A stretch of 36,932 nucleotides of DNA, taken from positions 1 to 36,932 of the forward strand of contig JAFGBS010000036.1 of the NCBI GenBank assembly GCA_016933055.1, read 5' to 3'. The translations under genes were made by a program, and so were the position numbers. This DNA is from Promethearchaeota archaeon (lineage in GTDB: Archaea > Asgardarchaeota > Lokiarchaeia > Sigyniarchaeales > Promethearchaeaceae). Positions 24,786 through 33,374 of this stretch are shown in pieces. Position 1 is the stretch's first letter. Each line of letters opens with the position of its first letter. Under the pieces are notes generated by a model, which was given only the letters and a program-made list of their open reading frames with translations, searched no databases and was not told the origin of the DNA.

Positions 24786-27626
24786 TCAGTCTTCATAACG
24801 CATCCCACCATATTTCTTATAATCTTCCAAAAATCGCTCTGCTTTCTTTTTCTCTTTCGCATACCTATTATCTAATTCCCTTTTCCGATGTAAATCTTCC
24901 TGCTCATTCTTTACAAACCACTCTTGTATATAGAAAGTTTGTTCTTCTCCATATTCGAATCCATAACTTGGACGGGTAACACTTTTAGGAAGCCAGATTT
25001 CGATGTTCTCTTGAAAATCATTTTTTACCTCACAACAAATCGCATCCATAGATGTTCGAATAATTTTACCCTTAATTCTATAGGTTCCAGTATTGGATGT
25101 TAAGTTCGCAAAGAATTCCTCTCTAGTGGTCGGTATTTGGTCTAAGAATTCGGATAAGTTGGGTAGTTGGGCGAAAATGTGCACTTGTTTTTTAGCCCGA
25201 GTCAATGCAACATAAAATAGTCTTCTCTCTTCATCTAAGTCATCGGGCAGGTCGGGATTGATGAGTTTGTGGTCAAAAGAGGATGTCAATTCCGAGGGTA
25301 ATCCGTATAAACCTTTATACACATTCATTAAAATCACGTATTCAGCTTCCAATCCTTTCGCTTTATGGATAGAATGGAATCGAATCCCGTTTCTGACCAT
25401 TTCACCTTCCTTCATTAGCGCTACTGGAATTTCCTTGTCTTTAAGGCAATAATCAAACAGATCTGAGTACCCGAAATTAAATCGGGAGAGAATCATAATT
25501 TCCTTGGGATCTACTCCCTCTCGAATCCATTTCTTAATCAAATCCACAATTAGGTCGTGCTGTTCTTGGGTAAAACTACGTTTACCGCCATACATTCGCT
25601 TTAAGAACATCGATGGTTCGTCAGTTCTATTCACTGGAACTAAATCTTTCGGAATATAATCTGAACAGGCATTTATATGCGTAGAACTAAAATTAACTAT
25701 AGGAGGGGGATTACGATAATTCAACTGTAATATCGTTTGAGCCACGGGGAAAAAAAATTGATCTAATTTGACCATGTATTTATTAGATGCTCCTGAAAAT
25801 CCATAAATTGACTGCCAATCATCTCCTACGAAAAACATATGGCATTCCTTTCCTCTTTTGCGTAATTCTTGGAGTAATCGTAAACGCTGAAACGAAATGT
25901 CCTGAAACTCATCGATGAAGATCATGGTATAGCTACAAAATTCTTTCGCTTCTTCATTCGTTACTGGCCGTTCCAGATATTGTACGGCATGGTTTATCAT
26001 ATCTTGATAATCAATTTTCCCTTGTGCAGCAAGATAATCCTCATATGCTTCAAATATGGGGAAAACAAGAGTTAAAAAAGCGTGATCTTTCCGATGTAGT
26101 TTCTTATTGCGCAGATGGGTAGAAAGAGTCGTTGAATTATATCCATAAATTTTAGCATCCATGATCGTAGTATGAATCATATCCGAAAGGATCTTCAGAC
26201 GATGGGGTAAATTGTCTATACGTTTAATAATTTCTTGATGAGATAGGGGTGCTGCCTCTCGATTTTGGATTTTCCATAATTGCCGAACAAAATCCAATAG
26301 TTTTTTCGATAATTTCCCGGTTTTCCAATCCCAATAATCCGTTTCCAGTAAATTCTTGCCATATTTTCTAAACTGAGCCTTTTTCCATTCCATTTCTTTA
26401 AAATATTTAGGCACATCCTCAATAACGGGATTATACACGTTTGGAAAATCTTTCGAAATACCCCAGTGCTCAAGATAGGTATCGAATTCTGGTAAATAGA
26501 AATCGGGGTGATATTCACGCCCGGACTCATCCTTATCACACCAATCTACTTTCATTTCATACACAAAATTTATCCCGTGAGTGATAAAGAAGTTCGCAAT
26601 TTCTTTCTCAGCAACGCTTTTTACTCGACTTCCATCCAATGCCTCATAGGGTTTATTTTCTTGGTAACTATACATCTTTCGAAGTCTTTCTTCATTTTCT
26701 TCCTCCTCAGCGATAAATTCGGAAATATTGCTATAGTATTGGATGTATAAATGCTGGTAAATCGGATCATCAGCTTTTTTGATTTCAATTAATTCTCGGA
26801 TTACATGGGTTGTATTCTCCTCTACCCTAATCTCTTCTTCCCTATCTTTAAAACGATTAACAATTTTAAATCCCAGACTATGAAAAGTGCGTACTTCCAC
26901 ATCTTGAATTCCATAAATATTCTTCAAGCGTTCAATTATCTCAGCAACAGCTGTTCGATTGTATGCCATAACCAAAATGCCTTCAGCAGGAATTTCCTTT
27001 TTTAATACATAAAAAGCAACTCGATCTACTAATACTCGAGTTTTTCCAGACCCAGGTCCTGCTACAACGAGGTTATTGTCATCGTTAACCAAGATTGCCC
27101 GAATTTGGTTTTCATTTAATTGAACGGATTGATTAAACTCCGTACCATCAAAAAAGGAATGATATTTCTGCCTATGTTTTTTTAAGTAAACTGTATTATA
27201 TTCTCGGACAAAATTTTCCAAACGGTTAATCTTTTCTTCAATATGTCTTGTTTCCTCCCTCCATATTCTTCCGAATCCCCTTAATTGGTTTTTATAAGAT
27301 TTCAAAGTCTTATCTATTGCGTTCTTTTTCGAAGTAGTGAGATAATTGGAATACTCCTCTAAAAGAGAAAAAATTCCACGATGAAATTCATCATATTCAG
27401 TTTCAAATTGTGCAATTTTTTGTATACTCTCTCGTTCGCGATAGAATTTCCAAACAGACAAGTAAGTATCTCGTAAGAATAGAGCAACAATGCCAATAGA
27501 TGCAAACAGTGCGAGAATAAACCAAGGATTAACTACTATAGTCAGAATAAAGAAACTGATCGTAATTATAACACTCGAGATAACAATCATCCATTCTTTA
27601 AGAGGGATATTTAGTTCATTCTCCAT
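24786..27626 (-). CDS. Membrane-anchored helicase IV-like UvrD/Rep helicase
   Basis: About 946 residues from ATG 27626 (TTG 27632 also possible). Residues about 12-52 form two membrane spans (WMIVISSVIITISFFILTIV; PWFILALFASIGIVALFL), then a coiled coil to about 155. The helicase core has the Q-like LNENQIRAIL, Walker A AGPGSGKT, motif II FIDEFQDIS, motif III VGDDWQSIYGFSGAS, motif IV QLNYRNPPP, motif V SIHKAKGLEAEYVILM and motif VI LFYVALTRAKKQ, so it should be active. Between motifs I and II a nuclease-like insert (SVAEKEIANFF, YHPDFYLPEFDTYLEHWG) matches the PD-(D/E)xK-like insert of HelD-type helicases. The C-terminus has a small beta domain and a basic helix. It is convergent with the restriction enzyme. 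Confidence 0.9.
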   Translation of the reverse strand: MENELNIPLKEWMIVISSVIITISFFILTIVVNPWFILALFASIGIVALFLRDTYLSVWKFYRERESIQKIAQFETEYDEFHRGIFSLLEEYSNYLTTSKKNAIDKTLKSYKNQLRGFGRIWREETRHIEEKINRLENFVREYNTVYLKKHRQKYHSFFDGTEFNQSVQLNENQIRAILVNDDNNLVVAGPGSGKTRVLVDRVAFYVLKKEIPAEGILVMAYNRTAVAEIIERLKNIYGIQDVEVRTFHSLGFKIVNRFKDREEEIRVEENTTHVIRELIEIKKADDPIYQHLYIQYYSNISEFIAEEEENEERLRKMYSYQENKPYEALDGSRVKSVAEKEIANFFITHGINFVYEMKVDWCDKDESGREYHPDFYLPEFDTYLEHWGISKDFPNVYNPVIEDVPKYFKEMEWKKAQFRKYGKNLLETDYWDWKTGKLSKKLLDFVRQLWKIQNREAAPLSHQEIIKRIDNLPHRLKILSDMIHTTIMDAKIYGYNSTTLSTHLRNKKLHRKDHAFLTLVFPIFEAYEDYLAAQGKIDYQDMINHAVQYLERPVTNEEAKEFCSYTMIFIDEFQDISFQRLRLLQELRKRGKECHMFFVGDDWQSIYGFSGASNKYMVKLDQFFFPVAQTILQLNYRNPPPIVNFSSTHINACSDYIPKDLVPVNRTDEPSMFLKRMYGGKRSFTQEQHDLIVDLIKKWIREGVDPKEIMILSRFNFGYSDLFDYCLKDKEIPVALMKEGEMVRNGIRFHSIHKAKGLEAEYVILMNVYKGLYGLPSELTSSFDHKLINPDLPDDLDEERRLFYVALTRAKKQVHIFAQLPNLSEFLDQIPTTREEFFANLTSNTGTYRIKGKIIRTSMDAICCEVKNDFQENIEIWLPKSVTRPSYGFEYGEEQTFYIQEWFVKNEQEDLHRKRELDNRYAKEKKKAERFLEDYKKYGGMRYED

Positions 27627-27798
27627 GCGCAATCAAGCCACTATCTCAAATAAGATTCCTTATATAAGCATTTTCGAGGATAAAGTATAAAATTGTTTTC
27701 TAGACGAGTGTGAACGGATATCTAACTTAATATCCTTAAGAACTCCTTTCTTTTCTATTAGCAAAAATTCACGGTAACCCCCTCCCAAAAACTCTGCT

Positions 27799-27866
27799 AA
27801 AAAGCCAAAAATTGCCTTTCTCTCTGTTTCCCGTGCATTACCCGTAATGGCAATTTTTGGTTTTTT
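27799..27866. repeat. 18-base inverted repeat with further hairpins to 27964
   Basis: AAAAAGCCAAAAATTGCC (27799-27816) pairs with GGCAATTTTTGGTTTTTT (27849-27866), 17 of 18 positions, around a 32-base loop. Two further stems follow: CTAAAA/TTTTAG at 27907-27928 and CTATATGCC/GGCAGTATAG at 27938-27964 (one bulge). All lie downstream of the 28006-28320 minus-strand gene and upstream of the helicase start. This may be a terminator, a miniature inverted-repeat element or a small structured RNA. The rest of 27627-28005 has no gene that I can see. Confidence 0.6.
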
Positions 27867-28005
27867 CGCATAGGCAAGCCTTTAACCCATGTGGAAGCGT
27901 ATGTTCCTAAAACTCTGCCGATTTTTAGAATTGGGTGCTATATGCCGTTAAAAGGGCAGTATAGATGTTGATTAGAGAAAAAAAATCAATTATCCAATGA
28001 TTGTG

Positions 28006-28320
28006 TTAAGGACTTAGAGAATATCCACTAAACCGTTCGTGTGTTCTCTTCTGATAATCACAGTTAGTGCAATCAACAAAATGGATCTCCAAAGTTCTAT
28101 TCCCTTCTGTTAATACAGCAGATTCCCCTAGAAGACCCATTCCAAAAAATGTTTCTCCTATAACTCCACCAAATCCTCGCACTCGAAATTCTCTTAATAC
28201 TAATTCCGCTCCACATTGAGGGCATGTTTTTGAGTGACCTCCCCAACATTTTTCTTCGTAAGCATTCCGCTTTTCTTCCCGTTCTTTTTTCCGTTTTTCT
28301 CGTGCTTCGCTTCTAAACAT
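28006..28320 (-). CDS. Small zinc-ribbon protein with charged N-terminus
   Basis: A 104-residue protein. Residues 1-25 are a highly charged helix (EAREKRKKEREEKRNAYEEK). CPQCGAELVLREFRV and VDCTNCDYQKRTHERFSGYS give four zinc-binding cysteines. Between them lies a glycine-rich hydrophobic stretch (GGVIGETFFGMGLLGES). It resembles many archaeal zinc-ribbon adaptors, but no precise family is evident. A short open frame lies just upstream on the same strand. Confidence 0.6.
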   Translation of the reverse strand: MFRSEAREKRKKEREEKRNAYEEKCWGGHSKTCPQCGAELVLREFRVRGFGGVIGETFFGMGLLGESAVLTEGNRTLEIHFVDCTNCDYQKRTHERFSGYSLSP

Positions 28321-28345
28321 GAAATAGAAGGACTCATTGGATTTA

Positions 28346-28453
28346 TTAAATGTTTCGCCTTAAATCGCGAATTTTACTAAACTCACCTAACTGAGATTTT
28401 GTAATTTCAACAAGATTAGAAATTTGGGATAAATCGAAATTTAAATTACTCAA
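28346..28453 (-). CDS. Possible 35-residue leader ORF with TTG start
   Basis: The frame from TTG 28453 reads MSNLNFDLSQISNLVEITKS and ends LGEFSKIRDLRRNI. GAAGGA lies 6 bases upstream of the TTG. The stop is 25 bases before the zinc-ribbon gene, as in an operon. It may also be the tail of a lost gene. Confidence 0.3.
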   Translation of the reverse strand: MSNLNFDLSQISNLVEITKSQLGEFSKIRDLRRNI

Positions 28454-28842
28454 AATGAATCCTTCATATTATTGTCGGAATGAATGTACCCACACAACAC
28501 ACTACATTAGATTGAATAATGATATTTTAGTGGTTTCAGATTATTTAATTACGCAATAGTCTAGCGATAAAAAAGAGTGAACTTAAATAATCTTCAAGTA
28601 ATCCTCTCGCATTCATTAATCCCAAAGTTAATTTAAATCCAATTAAGTTTTATAGAGATATATGAAAATATTAACACCAACGAAAAATATTACGGAATTT
28701 ATTGAATATTGGTCAAATTTCTACACATCAACATCTATACGGCTTAACATAATTAAAAATTGATCCATTTAATGCTTGACTATCGTAAAACACCGTCAAA
28801 CTCGTATAATAGAATCAATTTACGAATTTACACCAAATTTAA
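28454..28842. other. Spacer with little coding signal
   Basis: A/T-rich. A 33-codon frame at 28662-28763 (+) reads MKILTPTKNITEFIEYWSNF and may be a relic. No promoter or RNA gene recognised. Confidence 0.25.
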
Positions 28843-28947
28843 TACCGTCCAGATGTAGAATACTTAAGTCCGAAGTGCGGGTCCTTGGGCGGAGGAATAA
28901 ACACCTATCTCGGATAGGTCAAAAGCCGAATGCGAAGCATGAGGCTT
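28843..28947 (+). other. Two tight hairpins over a possible transposase-end relic
   Basis: This 105-base patch is more G/C-rich than its surroundings. ACCTATC-TCG-GATAGGT (28903-28919) is a perfect 7-base stem with a three-base loop. Four bases later AAGCC/GGCTT encloses ATGC-GAA-GCAT (28923-28947). One frame reads RPDVEYLSPKCGSLGGG just before them, vaguely like the zinc knuckle near the end of IS605-type TnpB. Another frame is open for 60 codons across it. Such hairpins at a transposase end could be the right end or guide RNA of an IS605 relic, but this is weak. Confidence 0.3.
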
Positions 28948-29114
28948 ATTCATGTTAAAATGAATCTAAATCCACTCCAAATTGACAGAAGTTCGTACTA
29001 TATACCCCCTATTCCCCTAACGTGGGTATCACGGAATAGAATTTTACTAATCAAAATACAGTAACATAGATATTGAATATGATCAGAACATCAGAATTCA
29101 AAACAACACATATC

Positions 29115-29131
29115 AGCCTTTATCAAAGGCT
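29115..29131. repeat. Short perfect hairpin before the 29159 gene
   Basis: AGCCTTT-ATC-AAAGGCT, a 7-base stem with a three-base loop, 27 bases before ATG 29159. It could be an operator or a leader hairpin. Confidence 0.3.
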
Positions 29132-29158
29132 AATCTAAAACATCTTCTACATTGGAAA

Positions 29159-29560
29159 ATGGATTGGAAAGGAAATCTGCTCAATAAATGGACAAATAAT
29201 GTCTCTCAACATCTTTCAGAAATTAATAATCTACGAAATGCAAATTCAATCAATGAAATTGTAATTATGAACTTCATAAATACCATTCCAAAGAAAATTG
29301 TGAAAAGTGGTAATGTGCTGAGGGTATTTATGATGCATTTAGCCCGTCCTTTGGAAGTACCAATCCTTGACCGCTTTGCTATACTCACATATGATGTTGT
29401 AACTGGTCAAAACATTTCTTTATTAATAAACAGAACTAACTTCATATCTTATCATTATCTGGATTATCGTGATTACATATTAAAACTCCAAAATCAAACA
29501 GGATCTTCAATTCGAGAAATTGATAGAGCATTTTGGGTGTATGGAAAGCATATTTTATGA
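29159..29560 (+). CDS. Uncharacterised protein ending 'REIDRAFWVYGK'
   Basis: A 133-residue protein. Residues about 57-85 read FMMHLARPLEVPILDRFAIL and the C-terminus REIDRAFWVYGKHIL. I recall the pattern of a P-x-x-D-R segment followed by R-E-x-D-x-A-x-W-x-x-G-K from small uncharacterised bacterial and archaeal proteins with an HhH-like look, but I cannot name the family with confidence. The protein seems full length for that group. It stands alone, with no ribosome site and no close neighbour on the same strand. Confidence 0.5.
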   Translation: MDWKGNLLNKWTNNVSQHLSEINNLRNANSINEIVIMNFINTIPKKIVKSGNVLRVFMMHLARPLEVPILDRFAILTYDVVTGQNISLLINRTNFISYHYLDYRDYILKLQNQTGSSIREIDRAFWVYGKHIL

Positions 29561-30080
29561 AATAATATTGGTATTATTTACTCGATTCATGAGAATACTA
29601 GTAATTTTTCTTTCAATTAACTCACATCCATCATTGAATAAGCCTTTAACAGAGCTTCTTTAAAAATTAGATTTACATATTTGAAAATTAGACAAGAAAA
29701 TGAATGAGATCAGAATTGAAGATGTTTTTAGTGTAATCAATATCTATCTGAGTTCTTAAGGTTTGGTAGGTATAAGAAAACATGTATTTTTAACGTATTT
29801 TAGCGTAAAACGTCAAGCCCGTTATCTAAAGCAAATTCAGTGGGTTTAGGTGTTCCGTTTTCCAAAAGTGCAATAGTTTGCAGATAGGATACGAAAGCAG
29901 ATATTCCATTTACTATTAAGTACAATGAGCGTGAAGAATCAAGTTATGAGAACTTACTGGAATTATGTACCCCTTAATGGAATGAAAAATGGGAACTTGT
30001 TAAAAACTGACGATTTGGATAATACTTCATATCTTCGTTTCACGATCTTTTCATTATTATTTTTAAATTTTCTGAGTTTT
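29561..30080. other. Spacer with two minus-strand coding relics
   Basis: On the minus strand 29803-29943 is open for 47 codons without a start and reads GISAFVSYLQTIALLENGTP then KPTEFALDNGLDVLR. Directly below it 29688-29783 has ATG and 31 codons (MFSYTYQTLRTQIDIDYTKN). They may be pieces of one broken gene in two frames. A plus-strand frame at 29925-30110 overlaps them and looks like chance. Confidence 0.3.
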
Positions 30081-30650
30081 TTAAGCGCTTGGATACAACG
30101 GTATAAATAAATCCCTTTTTTTCGGGTTTTCTATTCTGTCGATACGAGTTTTAAATTGAGGGATGAAAGATCTATAACTGCAAATTGTCTTAAATGAACC
30201 ATCCGTCAATAATTCCATCGTGTAAGGAGCAAATATGTTCCTCTTATTGATTAATCCATGATATGCAAAAACAACCTTAGGAGGATGTTGAAATCTAATG
30301 CAAGCTATTTTTATGAGATTTACTTTCGTTTCGATATATTTTTTTAGGTTTTTTCTGATTTCATTACGGTTACCACGCTTTCGTTTGGGAAATAAATCTA
30401 CTGTGATAATTTGAGAATTAATATGCTCTTCATCCAGAGGATGAGATTTTTCGAATTTAGGATTATATATGAATTTCTTCCAAGATTGTGGATATTCACC
30501 AATAATTAAAATCTTGATAGGTTTATTTTTTTCCTTAATTTTTTCCAAAACTTCAATCCATTTTGCTTCTATCCTAATTATGTCTTCATACTCTATCGTT
30601 GTGCAATCTTTGATTAAATTAGCCAAATATTCTCCAGTGATTTTTTCCAA
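30081..30650 (-). CDS. Uncharacterised protein, faintly uracil-DNA-glycosylase-like
   Basis: A 189-residue frame from TTG 30650. No ATG occurs before the middle of the frame, and a TGA lies 9 bases upstream, so the 5' end may be lost. The first strand and loop (IKILIIGEYPQSWKKFIYNP) resemble the G-E-x-P...F-x-Y-N motif of uracil-DNA-glycosylase-fold proteins. The later motif usually seen (H-P-S) is not clear; AYHGLINKRNIFAPYTMELL is the only candidate region. The neighbour upstream on the same strand is also damaged. Function unknown. Confidence 0.45.
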   Translation of the reverse strand: MEKITGEYLANLIKDCTTIEYEDIIRIEAKWIEVLEKIKEKNKPIKILIIGEYPQSWKKFIYNPKFEKSHPLDEEHINSQIITVDLFPKRKRGNRNEIRKNLKKYIETKVNLIKIACIRFQHPPKVVFAYHGLINKRNIFAPYTMELLTDGSFKTICSYRSFIPQFKTRIDRIENPKKRDLFIPLYPSA

Positions 30651-30687
30651 CTCGTATCATCGACCTTATATTCTCTTTATTTATTTT

Positions 30688-31314
30688 TTAATGATAAATA
30701 ATCTCTCCATTTTCTACCACAATCAACTGCCCTGGCTTGAAACTCACCCAATTTTCATCCGTCAACGGGCTGGTTGCGATGATCACCCCTTGCTCGTCCG
30801 GTTCTTTCTCATCGCTCAAATCTATCCAGAAATCATCGTCCATTAATCTGATAGAGCCGAACGGGGATTTTCGAATCAAAAACATTAATGAATTGTATTT
30901 TCTCTTGTCAAAATATGAAAATAATCGTACTCCATCACTCATTAAGCAATTTAAATCCCCATACTCATTGATATCATGGAGTTTCGTTTGCAGCCAATCA
31001 AAATCTTCAGAAGACCACACATCAGTCGAATCCTCGTCGGTTCCAAAACGTTTCTTAATTTGCCCCATTAACCAACAGAACGCCCATTCTGAGTCAGTAT
31101 CCCCCACGGGTTTAAAATCTCCTAAATCTAATCCTCCTTTTTTATCATACCAGAGAAGAGTTTTATTATGAGCAAATACATACTGTTTTCCTCCTAATTC
31201 TCTGCAAAAGGGGTGAGTATTCCGATAACAGACATCGCTACCGCTTGTTAATCGAATATGCGAAATGAAAATTTGGGAACGAATCTCTTGATATTCACGA
31301 ATGAATTCCCCCAA
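30688..31314 (-). pseudogene. YafJ-type class II glutamine amidotransferase lacking its N-terminus
   Basis: 208 codons from TTG 31314 align well with residues about 65-255 of E. coli YafJ-type amidotransferases: ISHIRLTSGSDVCYRNTHPF, KQYVFAHNKTLLW, FKPVGDTDSEWAFCWLMGQI, LMSDGVRLFSYF, VIIATSPLTDENW. In this N-terminal-nucleophile family the catalytic Cys is residue 2, within the first MC-x-L-x-G strand. That whole region of about 65 residues is missing, and an in-frame TGA lies 21 bases upstream. The remnant cannot hydrolyse glutamine. The sequence that remains is well preserved, so the loss looks recent. Confidence 0.8.
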
Positions 31315-31495
31315 TTGACTTTTATTGACTTTTCATCTTTCATATATTTGAAAATCTGAAGAGAAGTTATATGATTTCCATTGGCTAACTGTTAGCAATT
31401 CAATATAGAAGGCAAAAAAAAGGAGCCACTACTGCTCGAATTTATTAATAATATCTTTCATTTGTTTTAATTTTGTCAGATTTCCTAGAACCATA

Positions 31496-32647
31496 CTAAA
31501 TCAGCATGAAACAACTATCTTGGCGCACGATAAGTAGAATCTGTCCTGCAGAATCAAGTAAGCACCGTTCGTATATAGTACATCTAGTTGCAAACAAATC
31601 ACGTGTACTAGTATACACTATAAACTCACAATAAAATAATGGGCCAGTTAAAAAAACAGATGATTCTACTTGTAAAGAGAAATTTATCCCAGGATTGATC
31701 CAATAGGAATCTTCATCATCATAAACATACCAATTTATCCAAGATTGTTCTGCACTAGTGATCCGTGATTGATTATACGGAAATATTGTGGAATTTAAAG
31801 TAAAATTTGTCTGAAGAACCGTAATACGAGAAATATAGGAGATATAATCCACTGATACTACAATGAAGCTGGGGATACCCTTATTAGATAACTGCTTTTC
31901 AGTAATCACATCCGAAACGTAACTACCTACACTCCCGTTATAGAACCAGGAATTATTGAGAGAAAACGAACTGGCATTATCTAAAACCTGTCTTTGGATT
32001 TTTTCTGGGTAAATTTGAAAAACTGAAGAATCATAGTGAGTTTCTATTTCAACTTCTGTTGTTGTTGTGAGGAAAGAGAAGAAGGGGAGATTTTTTACCA
32101 AAAAATGAACTGAAACAGGGGAAAGAAGCACAGTCACGAGAATTCCTACCCATATTCCTTTTCGTATTTCGAATCTGCGTTCCCAATTTTCAATCGATTT
32201 TGGTTCTCTGATAATGAGGAGAAATATAAGTTCGATAATTAGAAGACACAACAACGGGTATGAAAATAAAAATCCCATTAAGCTTATAGAATAAGAAAAT
32301 ACTATCGTAGGGATAAAAATTACGAACGCCATTAAGATATAGTAGACTAATAAATACCTTATTTTCTTGGTTTGAATAAAATCTTTTATCCGTTTGGAGT
32401 GCTTGTGCCCTCTTAGTAACCGAAGAAGTAATAGAAAAAGAATAATCACAAGAATGCTACCAATTATTAGTACATTTGGAAATAGGAAATATTTTAGAAA
32501 ATAGGAACCGTACGTAATGAATAAATATATCTCGTAGCCGAAACAAGCAAGAATGAGAATGATTTTTGGTAGATGGATGAAAATTGCTTTTTTATTTAAA
32601 CCATTTCTAGGCATTGACATCGTTTTATTACAATGTGGTTCCCACAT
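31496..32647 (-). CDS. Membrane protein with extracellular C-terminal domain
   Basis: A 383-residue protein. About six hydrophobic spans occupy residues 25-200 (IILILACFGYEIYLFI; VLIIGSILVIILFLLLLRLL; YLLVYYILMAFVIFIPTIVF; LLCLLIIELIFLLII; WVGILVTVLLSPVSVHFLV). After them come about 170 residues without spans, rich in Ser, Asn and Tyr (many N-x-S/T sites), which is typical of a domain outside the cell. A start at residue 10 (MSMPRNGL) is also possible. The last 25 residues contain several Cys. No family recognised; it stands alone. Confidence 0.65.
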   Translation of the reverse strand: MWEPHCNKTMSMPRNGLNKKAIFIHLPKIILILACFGYEIYLFITYGSYFLKYFLFPNVLIIGSILVIILFLLLLRLLRGHKHSKRIKDFIQTKKIRYLLVYYILMAFVIFIPTIVFSYSISLMGFLFSYPLLCLLIIELIFLLIIREPKSIENWERRFEIRKGIWVGILVTVLLSPVSVHFLVKNLPFFSFLTTTTEVEIETHYDSSVFQIYPEKIQRQVLDNASSFSLNNSWFYNGSVGSYVSDVITEKQLSNKGIPSFIVVSVDYISYISRITVLQTNFTLNSTIFPYNQSRITSAEQSWINWYVYDDEDSYWINPGINFSLQVESSVFLTGPLFYCEFIVYTSTRDLFATRCTIYERCLLDSAGQILLIVRQDSCFMLI

Positions 32648-33035
32648 TAATAAAAATATCTATGCCTCGTTGAATTCGAGGTATGCTTCAATATTTTCCT
32701 CACTTTGAGGGTCATTTCCATGTAAACTGTTTGTGATTTTGTGAGCAAAAACGGAAGAGTCTACATGCAAGGAGAAATTTATCTTTTAAAACGGAATAAG
32801 TTCACCAAAAAAATGAATCATGAATAATATAAGCTGTACGAATTTCTTAATCACCTTATTTCAAATTAATACTAAATCCTGTAATCTCTACACTCATTTT
32901 GCTTTTTTTTTTTACGAAATTTATGTCTTCTCCATTTTATAGACGGAATGGTCTCCAAAGGTTCTTTAGATCCCATCCTTTCATTATAAGATTCCTCATA
33001 AATCGCACAAAAAACAGTATTCCCAATCGAAATAT
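32648..33035 (-). other. Spacer containing most of a basic coding relic
   Basis: On the minus strand 32872-33063 is open for 63 codons between two stops and has no start near its head. It reads VTIYGYSVDISIGNTVFCAI, EESYNERMGSKEPLETIPSI and KWRRHKFRKKKKQNECRDYR, ending in a basic tail. It looks like the C-terminus of a real protein. Its head overlaps the left arm of the inverted repeat at 33036. Nothing is recognised in 32648-32871. Confidence 0.35.
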
Positions 33036-33174
33036 CTACGCTATAACCATAGATGGTGACTAATCAACAAGCATGCTATCGCTTAGCACGTTGATTTTAG
33101 AATATTCTATTCTGTAACTACGCTACAAGCCTATTCCTCAGTTCAATAGAACAGATTCATAGGTTATAGCGTAG
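33036..33174. ncRNA. Strongly self-complementary region with alternative stems
   Basis: The outer arms CTACGCTATAACC (33036-33048) and GGTTATAGCGTAG (33162-33174) pair perfectly. Within lies a hairpin AATCAAC/GTTGATT (33062-33068, 33090-33096) with an inner TGCTA/TAGCA stem. A third segment, CTACGCTA (33118-33125) plus CCTAT (33130-33134), can compete with the left arm for the same right arm, pairing with TAGCGTAG (33167-33174) and ATAGG (33159-33163). It sits about 200 bases before the chorismate mutase gene. It may be a structured RNA, a leader, or the end of a mobile element. Confidence 0.4.
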
Positions 33175-33374
33175 GAGTTCCTTAAACCCCTAAGAAATTC
33201 GGTATTTGACGTTTGACGTAGTATTATGATGGTTTCATGTTAAACGTTTATAGTTTTCACGGGATAGGATGGAATAGGTGTTGATTATTCAAAATTTTTA
33301 GTTAACGTTCAAAAATCACAACGGATGAAAATAAATAATCCATTCACACCTATACTATATATTTGGTGATTTTT

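Noticed and set aside
28776..28958. 60-codon plus-strand frame over the twin hairpins, as a gene
   Set aside because: No start site or family, and it overlaps another equally likely relic frame; the hairpins explain the base composition better.
29925..30110. 61-codon plus-strand frame
   Set aside because: It overlaps minus-strand coding relics and the end of 30081-30650, and has no ribosome site.
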